Positions 26,424 to 35,433 of a stretch of DNA of 64,000 nucleotides are shown here, in pieces. Position numbers and translations under genes: made by a program. Each line of letters starts with the position of its first letter. Position 1 is the first letter of the stretch. Location of the stretch: contig NZ_PNJG02000001.1 of NCBI RefSeq assembly GCF_003226895.2, positions 992,001 through 1,056,000 of the forward strand. The letters run 5' to 3'. The notes below the pieces were generated by a model that saw nothing but the letters and a program-made list of their open reading frames with translations, had not been told where the DNA came from and did not search any database. The stretch comes from Kocuria tytonis (GTDB taxonomy: Bacteria > Actinomycetota > Actinomycetes > Actinomycetales > Micrococcaceae).

Positions 26424-27332
26424 TCAGGCGTCGAGGTTCTGGGCGTAGTCCTTGATCCAGGACCGCAGACCGGGGCCCAGGTCCTCGCGTTCGCAGGCCA
26501 GCTCGATGTTCGCCTTGAGGTAGGACAGCTTGTCCCCGGTGTCGAACCGGCGGCCCTTGAACACCACGCCGTACATGCCGTGGGCGGCGTCGCCCCGGTC
26601 CGCGACGGTCTGCATGGCGTCGGTCAGCTGGATCTCCCCGCCGCGCCCCGGTGCGGTGTCCTCGAGGATCTCGAAGATCTCCGGGTGCAGCACGTACCGG
26701 CCGATGATCGCCAGGTTGGACGGGGCGTCCTCCGGCGCGGGCTTCTCCACCAGGCCGTTGACACGGACGAAGTCCTCGCCGTCCACCGCGGTGACGTCCG
26801 CGCAGCCGTAGGCGCTGATGCTCTCGCGGGGCACCTCCATGAGGGCCACCACGGAACCGCCCGTGCGCTCCTGCACGCGGATCATCTGGGAGAGCAGGTC
26901 CTCCTTCTCGTCGATGAGGTCGTCACCGAGCAGCACCGCGAAGGGCTCCTGTCCCACGTGGGTCTTGGCGCGCAGCACCGCGTGGCCGAGTCCCTGGGGG
27001 TCCTGCTGGCGCAGGTAGTGGATCTCGCCGAGGTCCGAGGCGTGCTCCACCTCGGAGAGCAGGGCGTCCTTGCCCGACTCCTTCAGCTGCGCCTCGAGCG
27101 CGGGAACCCGGTCGAAGTGGTCCTCCAGCGCGCGCTTGGAGCGGCCCGTGATCATGAGGACGTCGTCCAGGCCCGCACCCACGGCCTCCTGCACCACGTA
27201 CTGGATCGCCGGGCGGTCCACGACCGGCAGCATTTCCTTGGGCATGGCCTTGGTGGCGGGCAGGAAACGGGTGCCCAGCCCGGCGGCGGGGATGACGGCC
27301 TTGTGTACGCGCTTGGTCTCTTGAGGGCTCAT
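26424..27332 (-). CDS. galU: UTP-glucose-1-phosphate uridylyltransferase
   Basis: Makes UDP-glucose for cell-envelope glycans and trehalose/glycogen metabolism. 302 aa. Nucleotide-binding signature KAVIPAAGLGTRFLPATKAM with PKEMLPVVDRPAIQYVV; LGDDLIDEKEDL (metal/UDP site), and VEKPAPEDAPSNLAIIGRYV. ATG 27332 lies 6 nt after TACCCT, indicating a leaderless transcript. UDP-glucose could feed the glycosyltransferases elsewhere in the window, but that is inference. Confidence 0.96.
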   Translation of the reverse strand: MSPQETKRVHKAVIPAAGLGTRFLPATKAMPKEMLPVVDRPAIQYVVQEAVGAGLDDVLMITGRSKRALEDHFDRVPALEAQLKESGKDALLSEVEHASDLGEIHYLRQQDPQGLGHAVLRAKTHVGQEPFAVLLGDDLIDEKEDLLSQMIRVQERTGGSVVALMEVPRESISAYGCADVTAVDGEDFVRVNGLVEKPAPEDAPSNLAIIGRYVLHPEIFEILEDTAPGRGGEIQLTDAMQTVADRGDAAHGMYGVVFKGRRFDTGDKLSYLKANIELACEREDLGPGLRSWIKDYAQNLDA

Positions 27333-27338
27333 GGACCT

Positions 27339-27344
27339 AGGGTA
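27339..27344 (-). promoter_or_regulatory. -10 of galU (TACCCT)
   Basis: TACCCT, 6 nt (AGGTCC), ATG 27332; leaderless geometry. Confidence 0.6.
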
Positions 27345-27441
27345 AACGACGAGGCATCGGCGTCCGCGTTGCAACCCTCGTGCGATGCGGCGAGTCCGGT
27401 GCGGGCCTCCCAGGAGCGGACGACCGGAACGGAGCACACGC

Positions 27442-28062
27442 GTGGCACAGGCAGTGGGGGACGCCGCGGAGAAGGCGCGGCTGCGGGCGCGCGTGCTCGC
27501 GCGGCGTCGGCGGCGGAGTCCCTCGTCCCGGCACGGCGCCGAAACGGGGCTCACTACGCACCTGGGGCGCCTCCTCGCGGAGACCGCCGGCCCGGGCGAC
27601 GTCGCCGCGTTCCTCCCCCTGCCGGACGAACCGCCGCTGCTGCCCGCCCTGACCGCGGCGCACCGTGCGGGGCACCGGGTGTTCCTGCCCGTGGTGGAGC
27701 CGCTGCACCAGCTGGGCTGGGTGCAGTGGCACCCGGACGTCCCCCTCGTCCAGGGTGCTCTGCCAGGGCTGCTCGAACCGGCCGGAGCCCGGCACGGGGT
27801 GGACGCGTTCGCCACCGTGCAGCTGCTGCTGGTCCCCGTGGTGGCGGTGGATCGTGACGGGGTGCGGCTGGGCTTCGGCGGCGGCTACTACGACCGCTTC
27901 CTCCCCGCGCTGGCCGAGAGCGGGCACCGCCCCGAGATCCTGGCCTGCTGCTTCGCGGACGAGGTGCTCCCCGCGGGCACCGTGCCCCGCGAACCCCACG
28001 ACGCCGTCCTGCCGGGCGTTCTCACGGAGCAGGGCCCGCAGCGGCTGGGTTACCCGCGCTAG
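27442..28062 (+). CDS. 5-formyltetrahydrofolate cyclo-ligase
   Basis: ATP-dependent salvage of 5-formyl-THF to methenyl-THF. 206 aa. The family hallmark GFGGGYYDRFLPAL is at about residues 147-160; the N-terminal basic helix (KARLRARVLARRRR) and VDAFATVQLLLVPVVAVD are also typical. GTG 27442 (VAQAVGDAAEKARLR) follows a weak GGAG; an in-frame ATG at 27385 is possible but unsupported. Divergent from galU. Confidence 0.92.
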   Translation: MAQAVGDAAEKARLRARVLARRRRRSPSSRHGAETGLTTHLGRLLAETAGPGDVAAFLPLPDEPPLLPALTAAHRAGHRVFLPVVEPLHQLGWVQWHPDVPLVQGALPGLLEPAGARHGVDAFATVQLLLVPVVAVDRDGVRLGFGGGYYDRFLPALAESGHRPEILACCFADEVLPAGTVPREPHDAVLPGVLTEQGPQRLGYPR

Positions 28063-28123
28063 CGCGGCCGCGAGCGCATCGCGCCGGGGAGCTTGGGGGC
28101 GACCTGGTGCGCCCGCGCGCGAG

Positions 28124-28129
28124 TAGGAT
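28124..28129 (+). promoter_or_regulatory. possible -10 of fmdB-like gene (TAGGAT)
   Basis: TAGGAT about 50 nt upstream of GTG 28178; unlike the leaderless genes this one has a leader with AGAAGGAA. Confidence 0.35.
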
Positions 28130-28177
28130 GTGAGGTCGGCAAACGCCCTCCCACCGTCCGTCAGAAGGAACACTCCC

Positions 28178-28552
28178 GTGCCCGTGTACGCCTACGCCTG
28201 CAAAGACTGCGGCCATGCTTTCGACATCCGCCAGTCCTTCTCCGACGACGCCCTGACCTTGTGCCCCGAGTGCGGCGGCACGCTGCGCAAGAAGTTCAAC
28301 TCGGTGGGCGTGGTGTTCAAGGGGTCGGGGTTCTACCGCAACGACGCGCGCTCGGACTCCGCCACCGGCGGCGGACAGGCCCCGGGTGCGGCGTCCTCCG
28401 GCGGGGACGCACCGGGCTCGGGGGGCGCCTCCGGCTCGAAGGATGCCTCCGCCGGGTCCGGAACCGGGGGGACGTCCTCGTCCTTGGGCACCTCCGGCAG
28501 CGCCACGTCCGGCGGCGCGTCGACCGGCGGCGGCGCGGCCGAGAGCCGGTAG
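28178..28552 (+). CDS. FmdB family zinc ribbon protein
   Basis: 124 aa. Zinc ribbon with CKDCGH and CPECGG (two CxxC pairs at about residues 7-10 and 31-34), then RKKFNSVGVVFKGSGFYRND, which is the usual end of the FmdB domain. The remaining 65 residues are a Gly/Ser/Ala low-complexity tail. GTG 28178 follows AGAAGGAA. FmdB proteins are regulators only by old annotation; the role is unknown. Placement next to the 5-formyl-THF cyclo-ligase is conserved in relatives as I remember. Confidence 0.9.
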   Translation: MPVYAYACKDCGHAFDIRQSFSDDALTLCPECGGTLRKKFNSVGVVFKGSGFYRNDARSDSATGGGQAPGAASSGGDAPGSGGASGSKDASAGSGTGGTSSSLGTSGSATSGGASTGGGAAESR

Positions 28553-28593
28553 CGGAGGCCCGCGGCGGTGAACCGGTAGCGGAGGCCCGCGGC
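28546..28593 (+). repeat. 21-bp direct repeat, 27-bp period
   Basis: Identical 21-mers at 28546-28566 and 28573-28593. The first includes the TAG stop of the FmdB gene and the second repeats that stop in the same frame. Confidence 0.85.
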
Positions 28594-28687
28594 ATCCACC
28601 CTGCACCGCGAGGTCGGAAGGGGTCGTGGAGCCCTCGGTCCTCCACCGCACCCTCCGCCGCCCCGCGAGGTGACCGCGACCTCGGGT

Positions 28688-28693
28688 TAGCGT
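28688..28693 (+). promoter_or_regulatory. -10 of SAF gene (TAGCGT)
   Basis: TAGCGT, 6 nt (CCGGGC), ATG 28700; leaderless geometry. Confidence 0.5.
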
Positions 28694-28699
28694 CCGGGC

Positions 28700-29374
28700 A
28701 TGAGTTCACGAGCCCGCCCGCACTACCCGCTGGGTCTGCGCGTGCGCACCGCGGTGCGTCGCCGTCACCGCCTCGTCGCGGCCGCGCTGTGCGCCGTGGC
28801 CCTCACCCTGATGATCCTGCGGCTGGCGCCACCCGGTGACCGGACCGCTCCCGTGGTGACCGCGGTGCGTGACGTTCCCGCCGGGCGCTCCCTGGCCCCG
28901 GGTGACCTGACCGTGTCGCGGTTCCCCGTGGCCCTGGTGCCCGCGACCGCGTACACGGCACCCGAGGACCTCGGCGGGCAGACCACCACGGTGGCCCTGA
29001 CCGCGGGCCAGCCCGTGACCTCCTCCGCGGTTCTGGGACCCGGGGTGCTCACGGGGCAACCATCGGGAACCACGGCCGCCACGGTGCGGGTGAGCGATCC
29101 CGCGGTGCTGCGTCACGTCCGCCCCGGTGACGCGGTGGACGTGGTGCACCACACCGACGACGCCCGCTCCGCTCCCGGGCGCACCGCCGCTCGTGCGGTG
29201 ACCGTGCTGTGGGCCTCCACCGCGGCACCGGCCGGGGAATCGTCCATCCTGTCCTCGGGCGGCGCGGACGGGGACTCCGGTCTCGTGGTCCTGGCCGCGC
29301 CGCGGAACACCGCCGCCGAACTCGCCTCGCTCGAGGGCTCGGGCCGGGTCTCCCTCGTCCTGGTCTCCCGGTGA
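28700..29374 (+). CDS. SAF domain, CpaB-like membrane-anchored protein
   Basis: 224 aa. Basic N-terminus, one TM helix (about 23-42), then a SAF domain (about 52-115) starting VVTAVRDVPAGRSLAPGDLT and the second half VALTAGQPVTSSAVL. This is the layout of CpaB/RcpC pilus-assembly proteins, but no Flp pilus genes are in the window, so the annotation stays at domain level. Follows the FmdB gene; own promoter likely. Confidence 0.82.
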   Translation: MSSRARPHYPLGLRVRTAVRRRHRLVAAALCAVALTLMILRLAPPGDRTAPVVTAVRDVPAGRSLAPGDLTVSRFPVALVPATAYTAPEDLGGQTTTVALTAGQPVTSSAVLGPGVLTGQPSGTTAATVRVSDPAVLRHVRPGDAVDVVHHTDDARSAPGRTAARAVTVLWASTAAPAGESSILSSGGADGDSGLVVLAAPRNTAAELASLEGSGRVSLVLVSR

Positions 29375-29486
29375 ACAGCGGGACGTGGTGCCGCTCAGGC
29401 GGCCGCACCGGGACCCGCGGGGCAGCCCCGCCCACTCCGCGCGGTTCCCGCCGCCGCCGTGATCACGGCCCGGACCGCGTGAGCCG

Positions 29487-29801
29487 TCAGCCCCAGTGCG
29501 GAGGTCGCTGCTCCCGCAGCCACTGTTCGTGGCCCGCTCCGCCCTCGGCATCCCGGGGATCGGGGGCGTCCGCCCCCAGCCGCTGGGCCGGGTCCCCCCA
29601 GCCGCTCGGGCCGAGGGCGCGTTCGGTGTCCGGCGCGGTCCCGCCCGTCGCGCGGCGGTGGCGTCCGCGCCGACGCCCGGGCGCAGCCGCCGACGCCGCC
29701 GTCCCCCCGCTCCCGGTGCCGTGTCCCGGCTCGCGCGGGGTCACCCGCGCCCCCGTTCCGTCCGGCGCCTCGGGATCGCGGCCGCGGGACTCAGCGGTCA
29801 C
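29487..29801 (-). CDS. small conserved hypothetical protein
   Basis: 104 aa, Gly/Arg/Ala-rich and probably disordered, but its end (HEQWLREQRPPHWG) is a pattern I have seen at the C-terminus of small Micrococcaceae proteins. GTG 29801 overlaps the stop of the large helicase-like gene by 11 nt, consistent with the last gene of the guaA-helicase transcription unit. The opposite-strand frame through this region is a shadow. Moderate confidence that it is coding. Confidence 0.5.
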   Translation of the reverse strand: MTAESRGRDPEAPDGTGARVTPREPGHGTGSGGTAASAAAPGRRRGRHRRATGGTAPDTERALGPSGWGDPAQRLGADAPDPRDAEGGAGHEQWLREQRPPHWG

Positions 29802-32800
29802 GGTCCGGCGTGCTTCGGGGTGTCGTGCCGCGCGGTGTGGTGCCGGTCGCTCCGCGATCCACGGGACCGGCCGCCGCCACGGAGCGGGTCACGCCGCCGG
29901 AACCGTCGCGGTCCGGGCCGACGAGTCCCAGGTAGCGCTGGACGAGACCGGCCACCGTCTGAGGATCGGTGAAGACCTCCACGGACCACAGGCTCACGTA
30001 GTTCCACCCGGCGCGCTCGAGCTGCTGCGGGATCAGCCGCGAGCGCTCGCGCACGCTCAGGGCACGGCTGCGCTGGGAGCCGTCGGAGCGCATGGCCACC
30101 GGGATCCGCACGGGGGCGTCCGGCGCGCTGCGCTGCAGCACGGCACCGGCGGAGAGCGACTCGGCCTCCGCGTGCGCGGCCATGTCCACCGCGTGGGCGT
30201 AACCCGTGTGCACCGTGGCGCCCGCGGCGCGCAGCCGCCGGGCGAGATCGCCCACGAGGGCGTCCGGTGCCGCGTCCGTGTCCTCGGCGGTCACCACCGC
30301 CCGCTCGGACGTGGTCTCCTCCCCGAAGAGCACCTCGAGCATGTGGTACATGTCCTTGGCGCCGTACTGCAGCCGCCGCGGTTCGGTGTCCCTCGGGTGG
30401 ATGGACGTCACAATGTGCGTGTGCCGCCGGGACCGCGTCATCCCGCGCACGAACGCCTGCCGGCCGTCCCGCTCGGACAGCGCGCCCAGGTGCGGGGTGC
30501 TGCGCCCGGAGGTCGTGCGCCCGAAACCCAGCGAGAAGATCACCGTGTCCCGCTCGATGCCCGCGGCGCGGTGCAGCTCGACCACGCGGAACGACTCGGG
30601 CCCCGGTGCGAAGAACTCCGCCGACTCGCCGGACTCCCGCAGCCTGCGCTGGACCGCCTGTGCCACGCGGGCCGCGTGCATCGCGCTGGCGGTCACCACG
30701 GCCAGCGAGCGCTCGGGGTGGCGCGCGGCGTGGGCGAAGACGAGATCCACGGTGCGCTGCACCTCGGCGGCGGGGGCCTGGACGCCCTCGCTGCCCGCGG
30801 TGAGCACACCCACTCCGTCCACCACGTACTCCGCGGACATCCCCGTGGTCGCGCCCATCAGCTCGGAGGCGTACGGGACGCGCGTCAGGGCGCCGTCGTA
30901 GAAGGCGTCGTTCAGGTAGCGGAACAGGCGCGGGTCCAGGGGGCGCCGCACGGACGTGAGCGAGCGCGAGTCCACCACGCGGGACAGCGCCTCGTACGCC
31001 GAGTCGATCTCGGCCACCGGCTGGGGAACCTCCCGGGCGGCGATGTGCGGGGCCACCGTGAACGGCTGCGGGCCCCCGGCGTGGCGGTCACCGAACGCGA
31101 TGACCTGGCGCGCCCTGGCGATGGCGGGGAGGGTGGCCGCCAGCGGGGTGGACTCGGCGTCCAGGACCACCACGGTGTCCACCTCCTGCTCCTCCCCGAG
31201 GGTGGCCGTGAGCACGAGCGGGCTGGCCGTCCACACGGGGACGAGCGACGGGGTCAGGTGCTGCACCCGGTCCAGTTCCTCGGTCCGGACGCGTCCGCTG
31301 CGCAGCATGTCCCGCAGCACGCGGGCCTCCCGGGGATGCCGGCGGGCATCGTGCGCCCACCGCGTGGCGAGCCCGTGCTCCAGCCGGGCCGGGGCGGAGG
31401 CGATGTGCGCGGAGTCCGCCCGGCGGAACGCGGACTCGACCCTGCGCAGCTCGGAACCGTCCGGCATGGCCACGAAGTCGTCGCCGCTGATCATGGCCTC
31501 GAGCACCGACTGCCACCACGCGAGCTCCAGCTCGTCGTTCACCCGCTCCGCGGGAACTCCGCGGGCCTCAAGGTCCTCGAGGAACTCCCCCAGTCCCCGC
31601 GCCCGCAGGTCGTCCAGCAGGACGGTGCGTTCGGGCAGGGTGGTGAGATGGGCCTCGTCGTTGATGAGGTCGTCCAGGATCTGCTGGAGCTCGTCCACGG
31701 TCGCGTTCTCCAGGCGCGCCGCCGTGGCCGAGCCCTCAAGGGCGATGGCCAGGCCCTCCAGGTCCTCCCGGAACCGGCGGTGGGTCCGCAGGGTCTCCTC
31801 CGCCCGGTCCGAGACCGCCGGCTGCTCGAGCGTGGTGGCCCACCGCCGCCAGCGCTCCCGCTCGGACTGCACCTTGACCAGCGCCGCGTGCAGGTCGGAG
31901 AGGTGGACCCCGGGACGGATGTACTCCTTGGCCGCCTTGCGCAGCCGCGAGCGCTGCAGACCGCTGAGGTCGATCCCGTGCTCCCGGCGCCAGGACGCGG
32001 AGGCCGTGGCCGCGATCAGGTCCGTGACGGGGCGGTCGTAGATGTCCGGGGTGAGGTACGCCAGGGAGTCCCCCACGTCGATCACGAGCTCGAGCTGCTG
32101 CTCCCACTCGGCGACGGTGGTGCCCACCCGCAGCCCGGACACGCCCAGCACGTGTCGCATGGCGGTGGTGAGCGTGGTCAGCTCCAGCAGCAGGGACTTG
32201 GCGAGGTCGTGCGCCTGGCGGGCCTCGTCGTCGTTGACCAGCCGGGCACCGTGCCACGGGCCGGCCAGCGTGCCGGCGTCGAACGCCCCCAGGGTCGCGG
32301 CGCGCCGGAGCTGCCGCTGCACCTCGCCGCGGTGGGACACGGCGTCGAGCACGGAGCGCCGGAAGCGCACCGCGGTCTGCGGCCCGGGCTCCCGCGCGGT
32401 GAGCTCCGCGAGGGCCTGCATCGCCTCGTAGGGGGAGGCCTGCCACCGCGGACGCAGGGCGTGCAGGGACTCCTCGTGCACGCGCAGCTGCTCGCGCGAG
32501 CGCTGCAGCACCTCCCGGATCTGCTCGGTCTGCGGCTGCTCGGCGCGTTCGTTGCGGGCGACGGCGCGCACGAGCCGCTCGGCGACGTCGTCCGGGCTCA
32601 GGTGGGAGCCCAGGGGGAGCACGAGGGAGTCCAGACCCGTGCGGTTCCACGCCCGGGTGAACGCGGCGAGCGTGGTGCGGGACTCGCCGAGCACCAGGAC
32701 GCTGCGCCCTCGGTGCACGAGCGCACCCACTGTGGAGACCACGGTGTCCACAGCGGCGGTGCCCACGGGTGTGCCCACCACGAAGCTCTCACCCTGCTCC

Positions 32801-33696
32801 GCGAGGTCCACGACCTCCTGCTGGTTGGCGTCGAGGTCCGTGAGCAGCAGCTCGTCGGCGGGGTCCCGGCGGTCGCGCGCGGGGGCGCGGTTGTCGAGGG
32901 CACGGGCGACCGGCAGCTTGCCCACCTCGGGGTTCTTCAGCCGCGCGAGGTCCGCCACGAGCTGCGTCCTGGCCACCACGTGCTCGTCCGCCGGGCGGTC
33001 GTGGAGGTCCGCGAACGTGGAGACCACCAGCTGGTGCTCCACGTGCATCCCGGGGACGTCGGCGCCCAGCTGACGCAGGGTCTCCAGCACGGGAGCCGGG
33101 TCCAGCTTGCGCGTCCCGTACGCCAGCCGGGACATCTCCGCCGTGGCGAGCTCCACCCCGTGGTCCTCCCGCAGCCGCCGCACGAGCGCGGGGTTGAGGT
33201 GCGCCGGTCCCACGATGTGCAGCTCGAAGTCCTTGTGGTCGGGACGCAGCTTCACGGACACCGGGGCGAGCAGGACCGGGGCGATGAAGCGCCGCAGCCC
33301 GTCCACCACCGGATCCGCGAGCCAGGACGCGGTGCCCGCCGCGAGGTAGGCGGCGTCCAGGCCGTGCCCCACGGACAGCTCGTGGATCTTGGTGCGCAGG
33401 GCACGGGCGGAGCGGACGGCGCGGTCGTAGGCCGGGCTGTCGTGGTGGATCATCGTGGAGAGCCGGGTGGGCCGCTGCATGAGCAGCTGCGCCTGTCCCG
33501 AGGAGTTGGCCTCGGTGAGGTCGATGCAGACGTTGTCCACCTGGTTGAAGTCCAGGAGGGTGTCCGGGCCCGTGTACGCGTCCATCTGCTGGGTCCACGA
33601 GCGCAGGGACACCCGGGGGTACTCCCGTCCCGCCGGTGCGGCACCCGTGTCCTGGGGGGTCGGTCGGGGGCTGTCCTGGGGTGCGGGTGTCGGCAT
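29791..33696 (-). CDS. DUF4011/SF1 helicase-nuclease-like protein with degenerate motifs
   Basis: 1,301 aa. The N-terminus (DTLLDFNQVDNVCIDLTEAN) resembles DUF4011; the centre is superfamily 1 helicase-like and the last 120 residues resemble the restriction-endonuclease-like domain fused to such helicases (SVRERSRLIPQQLERAGWNY then LWSVEVFTDP). Catalytic residues look lost: the Walker A region reads VVGTPVGTAAVDT (no GKS/T; about residues 306-318), motif II reads LDAEST instead of DEAx (about 31146-31178), and the nuclease core reads VAMRSDG where family members have V-E-C-DG. Motif VI-like GMTRSRRHTHIV remains. ATG 33696 follows AGGAG; GTG 33711 is an alternative. Downstream of guaA by 96 nt. 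Role unknown. Confidence 0.75.
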   Translation of the reverse strand: MPTPAPQDSPRPTPQDTGAAPAGREYPRVSLRSWTQQMDAYTGPDTLLDFNQVDNVCIDLTEANSSGQAQLLMQRPTRLSTMIHHDSPAYDRAVRSARALRTKIHELSVGHGLDAAYLAAGTASWLADPVVDGLRRFIAPVLLAPVSVKLRPDHKDFELHIVGPAHLNPALVRRLREDHGVELATAEMSRLAYGTRKLDPAPVLETLRQLGADVPGMHVEHQLVVSTFADLHDRPADEHVVARTQLVADLARLKNPEVGKLPVARALDNRAPARDRRDPADELLLTDLDANQQEVVDLAEQGESFVVGTPVGTAAVDTVVSTVGALVHRGRSVLVLGESRTTLAAFTRAWNRTGLDSLVLPLGSHLSPDDVAERLVRAVARNERAEQPQTEQIREVLQRSREQLRVHEESLHALRPRWQASPYEAMQALAELTAREPGPQTAVRFRRSVLDAVSHRGEVQRQLRRAATLGAFDAGTLAGPWHGARLVNDDEARQAHDLAKSLLLELTTLTTAMRHVLGVSGLRVGTTVAEWEQQLELVIDVGDSLAYLTPDIYDRPVTDLIAATASASWRREHGIDLSGLQRSRLRKAAKEYIRPGVHLSDLHAALVKVQSERERWRRWATTLEQPAVSDRAEETLRTHRRFREDLEGLAIALEGSATAARLENATVDELQQILDDLINDEAHLTTLPERTVLLDDLRARGLGEFLEDLEARGVPAERVNDELELAWWQSVLEAMISGDDFVAMPDGSELRRVESAFRRADSAHIASAPARLEHGLATRWAHDARRHPREARVLRDMLRSGRVRTEELDRVQHLTPSLVPVWTASPLVLTATLGEEQEVDTVVVLDAESTPLAATLPAIARARQVIAFGDRHAGGPQPFTVAPHIAAREVPQPVAEIDSAYEALSRVVDSRSLTSVRRPLDPRLFRYLNDAFYDGALTRVPYASELMGATTGMSAEYVVDGVGVLTAGSEGVQAPAAEVQRTVDLVFAHAARHPERSLAVVTASAMHAARVAQAVQRRLRESGESAEFFAPGPESFRVVELHRAAGIERDTVIFSLGFGRTTSGRSTPHLGALSERDGRQAFVRGMTRSRRHTHIVTSIHPRDTEPRRLQYGAKDMYHMLEVLFGEETTSERAVVTAEDTDAAPDALVGDLARRLRAAGATVHTGYAHAVDMAAHAEAESLSAGAVLQRSAPDAPVRIPVAMRSDGSQRSRALSVRERSRLIPQQLERAGWNYVSLWSVEVFTDPQTVAGLVQRYLGLVGPDRDGSGGVTRSVAAAGPVDRGATGTTPRGTTPRSTPDRDR

Positions 33697-33792
33697 GGTG
33701 CTCCTACTCACGAGTGCGCCGGTCTGCGCACCACGGGGGAGGTGGGGCGGACCGGCGCACCGGGGCTGACGATGGCTCTCAGACGGCGGGGA

Positions 33793-35391
33793 TCACTCCC
33801 ACTCGATGGTTCCCGGCGGCTTGGACGTGACGTCCAGGACCACCCGGTTGATCTCCTCCACCTCGTTGGTGATCCGGTTGGACACCCGGGCCAGCAGCTC
33901 GGAGGGCAGCCGGGACCAGTCCGCGGTCATGGCGTCCTCGGAGCTGACCGGGCGCAGCACGATCGGGTGGCCGTACGTGCGGCCGTCGCCCTGGACTCCC
34001 ACCGAGTGGACGTCCGCGAGCAGCACCACGGGCATCTGCCAGACCTCGTCGTCCAGACCGGCCCTGGTGAGTTCCTCACGGGCGATGGCGTCCGCGCGGC
34101 GCAGGATGTCCAGGCGCTCCTCGGTGACCTCCCCGATGATGCGGATCCCCAGGCCGGGGCCGGGGAACGGCTGGCGGCCCACGATGTTCTCGGGCAGCCC
34201 CAGCTCGCGGCCCACCGCGCGGACCTCGTCCTTGAACAGGGCGCGCAGCGGCTCCACGAGCTCGAACTGCAGGTCCTCCGGCAGGCCGCCCACGTTGTGG
34301 TGGCTCTTGATGTTCGCCGCGCCCTCACCCCCGCCGGACTCGACGACGTCCGGGTAGAGGGTGCCCTGCACCAGGAAGCGCACGGGCCGGCCGTCCTGCG
34401 CCTCCTCGCTGAGCACCTTCTCCTCGGCGGCCTCGAACGCGCGGATGAACTCCCGGCCGATGGCCTTGCGCTTGGCCTCGGGGTCCGTGACGCCCTGCAA
34501 CGCACCCAGGAAGCGGTCCTGCTCACGGGCCACGTGGAGCTTGATGCCGGTGGCGGCCACGTAGTCCTGCTCCACCTGCGCCACCTCGTCCTGGCGCATC
34601 AGGCCGTGGTCCACCAGCACACACGTGAGGCGGTCCCCGATCGCACGCTGCACGAGGGCCGCGGCCACGGCGGAGTCCACGCCGCCGGAGAGACCACACA
34701 GGGCCTTGCCGTCGCCCACCTGGGCGCGGATGGCGGCCACCTGCTCCTCGATGATGTTGCCGGTGGACCACGTGGGGCTCAGCTGGGCGCCGTCGAAGAG
34801 GAAGTTCTCCAGGACCTTCTGCCCGTACGCCGAGTGCTTGACCTCCGGGTGCCACTGCACGCCGTAGAGCCGGCGCTCGCGGTTCTCGAACGCGGCCACG
34901 GGGACGCCCTCGGTGGTGGCCAGGGTGGTGAAGCCCTCGGGGGCGGCGGTCACGGAGTCGCCGTGGCTCATCCACACGGTCTGCGCCTCGGGGGTGCCGT
35001 CCAGCACGGTGCTCACGCCCGAGTCGGTGGAGGTGGCCACGGTGGCCCCGTACTCGCGCACGCCCGTGCGCTCCACGGTCCCGCCCAGGGCGTCGGCCAT
35101 CACCTGGAACCCGTAGCAGATCCCCAGGACGGGCACACCGGCCTCGAAGAGCTCGGCATCGCGCCGCGGCGCACCGGGCGCGTACACGGATGCGGGGCCC
35201 CCGGAGAGGATCAGTGCGGCGGGGTTGCGCTGCAGGATCTTCTCGGTGGACCAGGTGTGCGGGACGATCTCGGAATACACGTTCGCCTCGCGCACCCGGC
35301 GGGCGATCAGCTGCGCGTACTGCGCACCGTAATCGACCACGAGGACGGGGCGTTGCTCCAGCTCGCTCAGGTTGTCAGGGGTTTCAGTCAC
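33793..35391 (-). CDS. guaA: GMP synthase (glutamine-hydrolysing)
   Basis: Final step of GMP synthesis, XMP to GMP. 532 aa. Class I glutamine amidotransferase domain (about 10-205) with [16 protein letters not shown] (catalytic Cys), then the ATP pyrophosphatase domain with [16 protein letters not shown] (SGGVDS loop) and the dimerisation domain ending [10 protein letters not shown] start at GTG 35391 because TAGACT ends 7 nt upstream; an in-frame GTG at 35397 would lie only 1 nt after that box. Part of a purine neighbourhood with guaB and guaB3. Confidence 0.96.
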   Translation of the reverse strand: MTETPDNLSELEQRPVLVVDYGAQYAQLIARRVREANVYSEIVPHTWSTEKILQRNPAALILSGGPASVYAPGAPRRDAELFEAGVPVLGICYGFQVMADALGGTVERTGVREYGATVATSTDSGVSTVLDGTPEAQTVWMSHGDSVTAAPEGFTTLATTEGVPVAAFENRERRLYGVQWHPEVKHSAYGQKVLENFLFDGAQLSPTWSTGNIIEEQVAAIRAQVGDGKALCGLSGGVDSAVAAALVQRAIGDRLTCVLVDHGLMRQDEVAQVEQDYVAATGIKLHVAREQDRFLGALQGVTDPEAKRKAIGREFIRAFEAAEEKVLSEEAQDGRPVRFLVQGTLYPDVVESGGGEGAANIKSHHNVGGLPEDLQFELVEPLRALFKDEVRAVGRELGLPENIVGRQPFPGPGLGIRIIGEVTEERLDILRRADAIAREELTRAGLDDEVWQMPVVLLADVHSVGVQGDGRTYGHPIVLRPVSSEDAMTADWSRLPSELLARVSNRITNEVEEINRVVLDVTSKPPGTIEWE

Positions 35392-35398
35392 GCCCACA

Positions 35399-35404
35399 AG
35401 TCTA
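35399..35404 (-). promoter_or_regulatory. -10 of guaA (TAGACT)
   Basis: TAGACT, 7 nt, GTG 35391; leaderless geometry. It decides between two in-frame GTG starts. Confidence 0.55.
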
Positions 35405-35433
35405 GGACACGCGGTGCCCTCCCCCGGCGGCGC

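Noticed and set aside
29791-33696. Anti-phage defence island around the helicase-nuclease-like gene
   Set aside because: Neighbours are purine and respiratory housekeeping genes, there is no mobile element or other defence gene, and the catalytic motifs are degenerate. I keep it only as an unusual protein.
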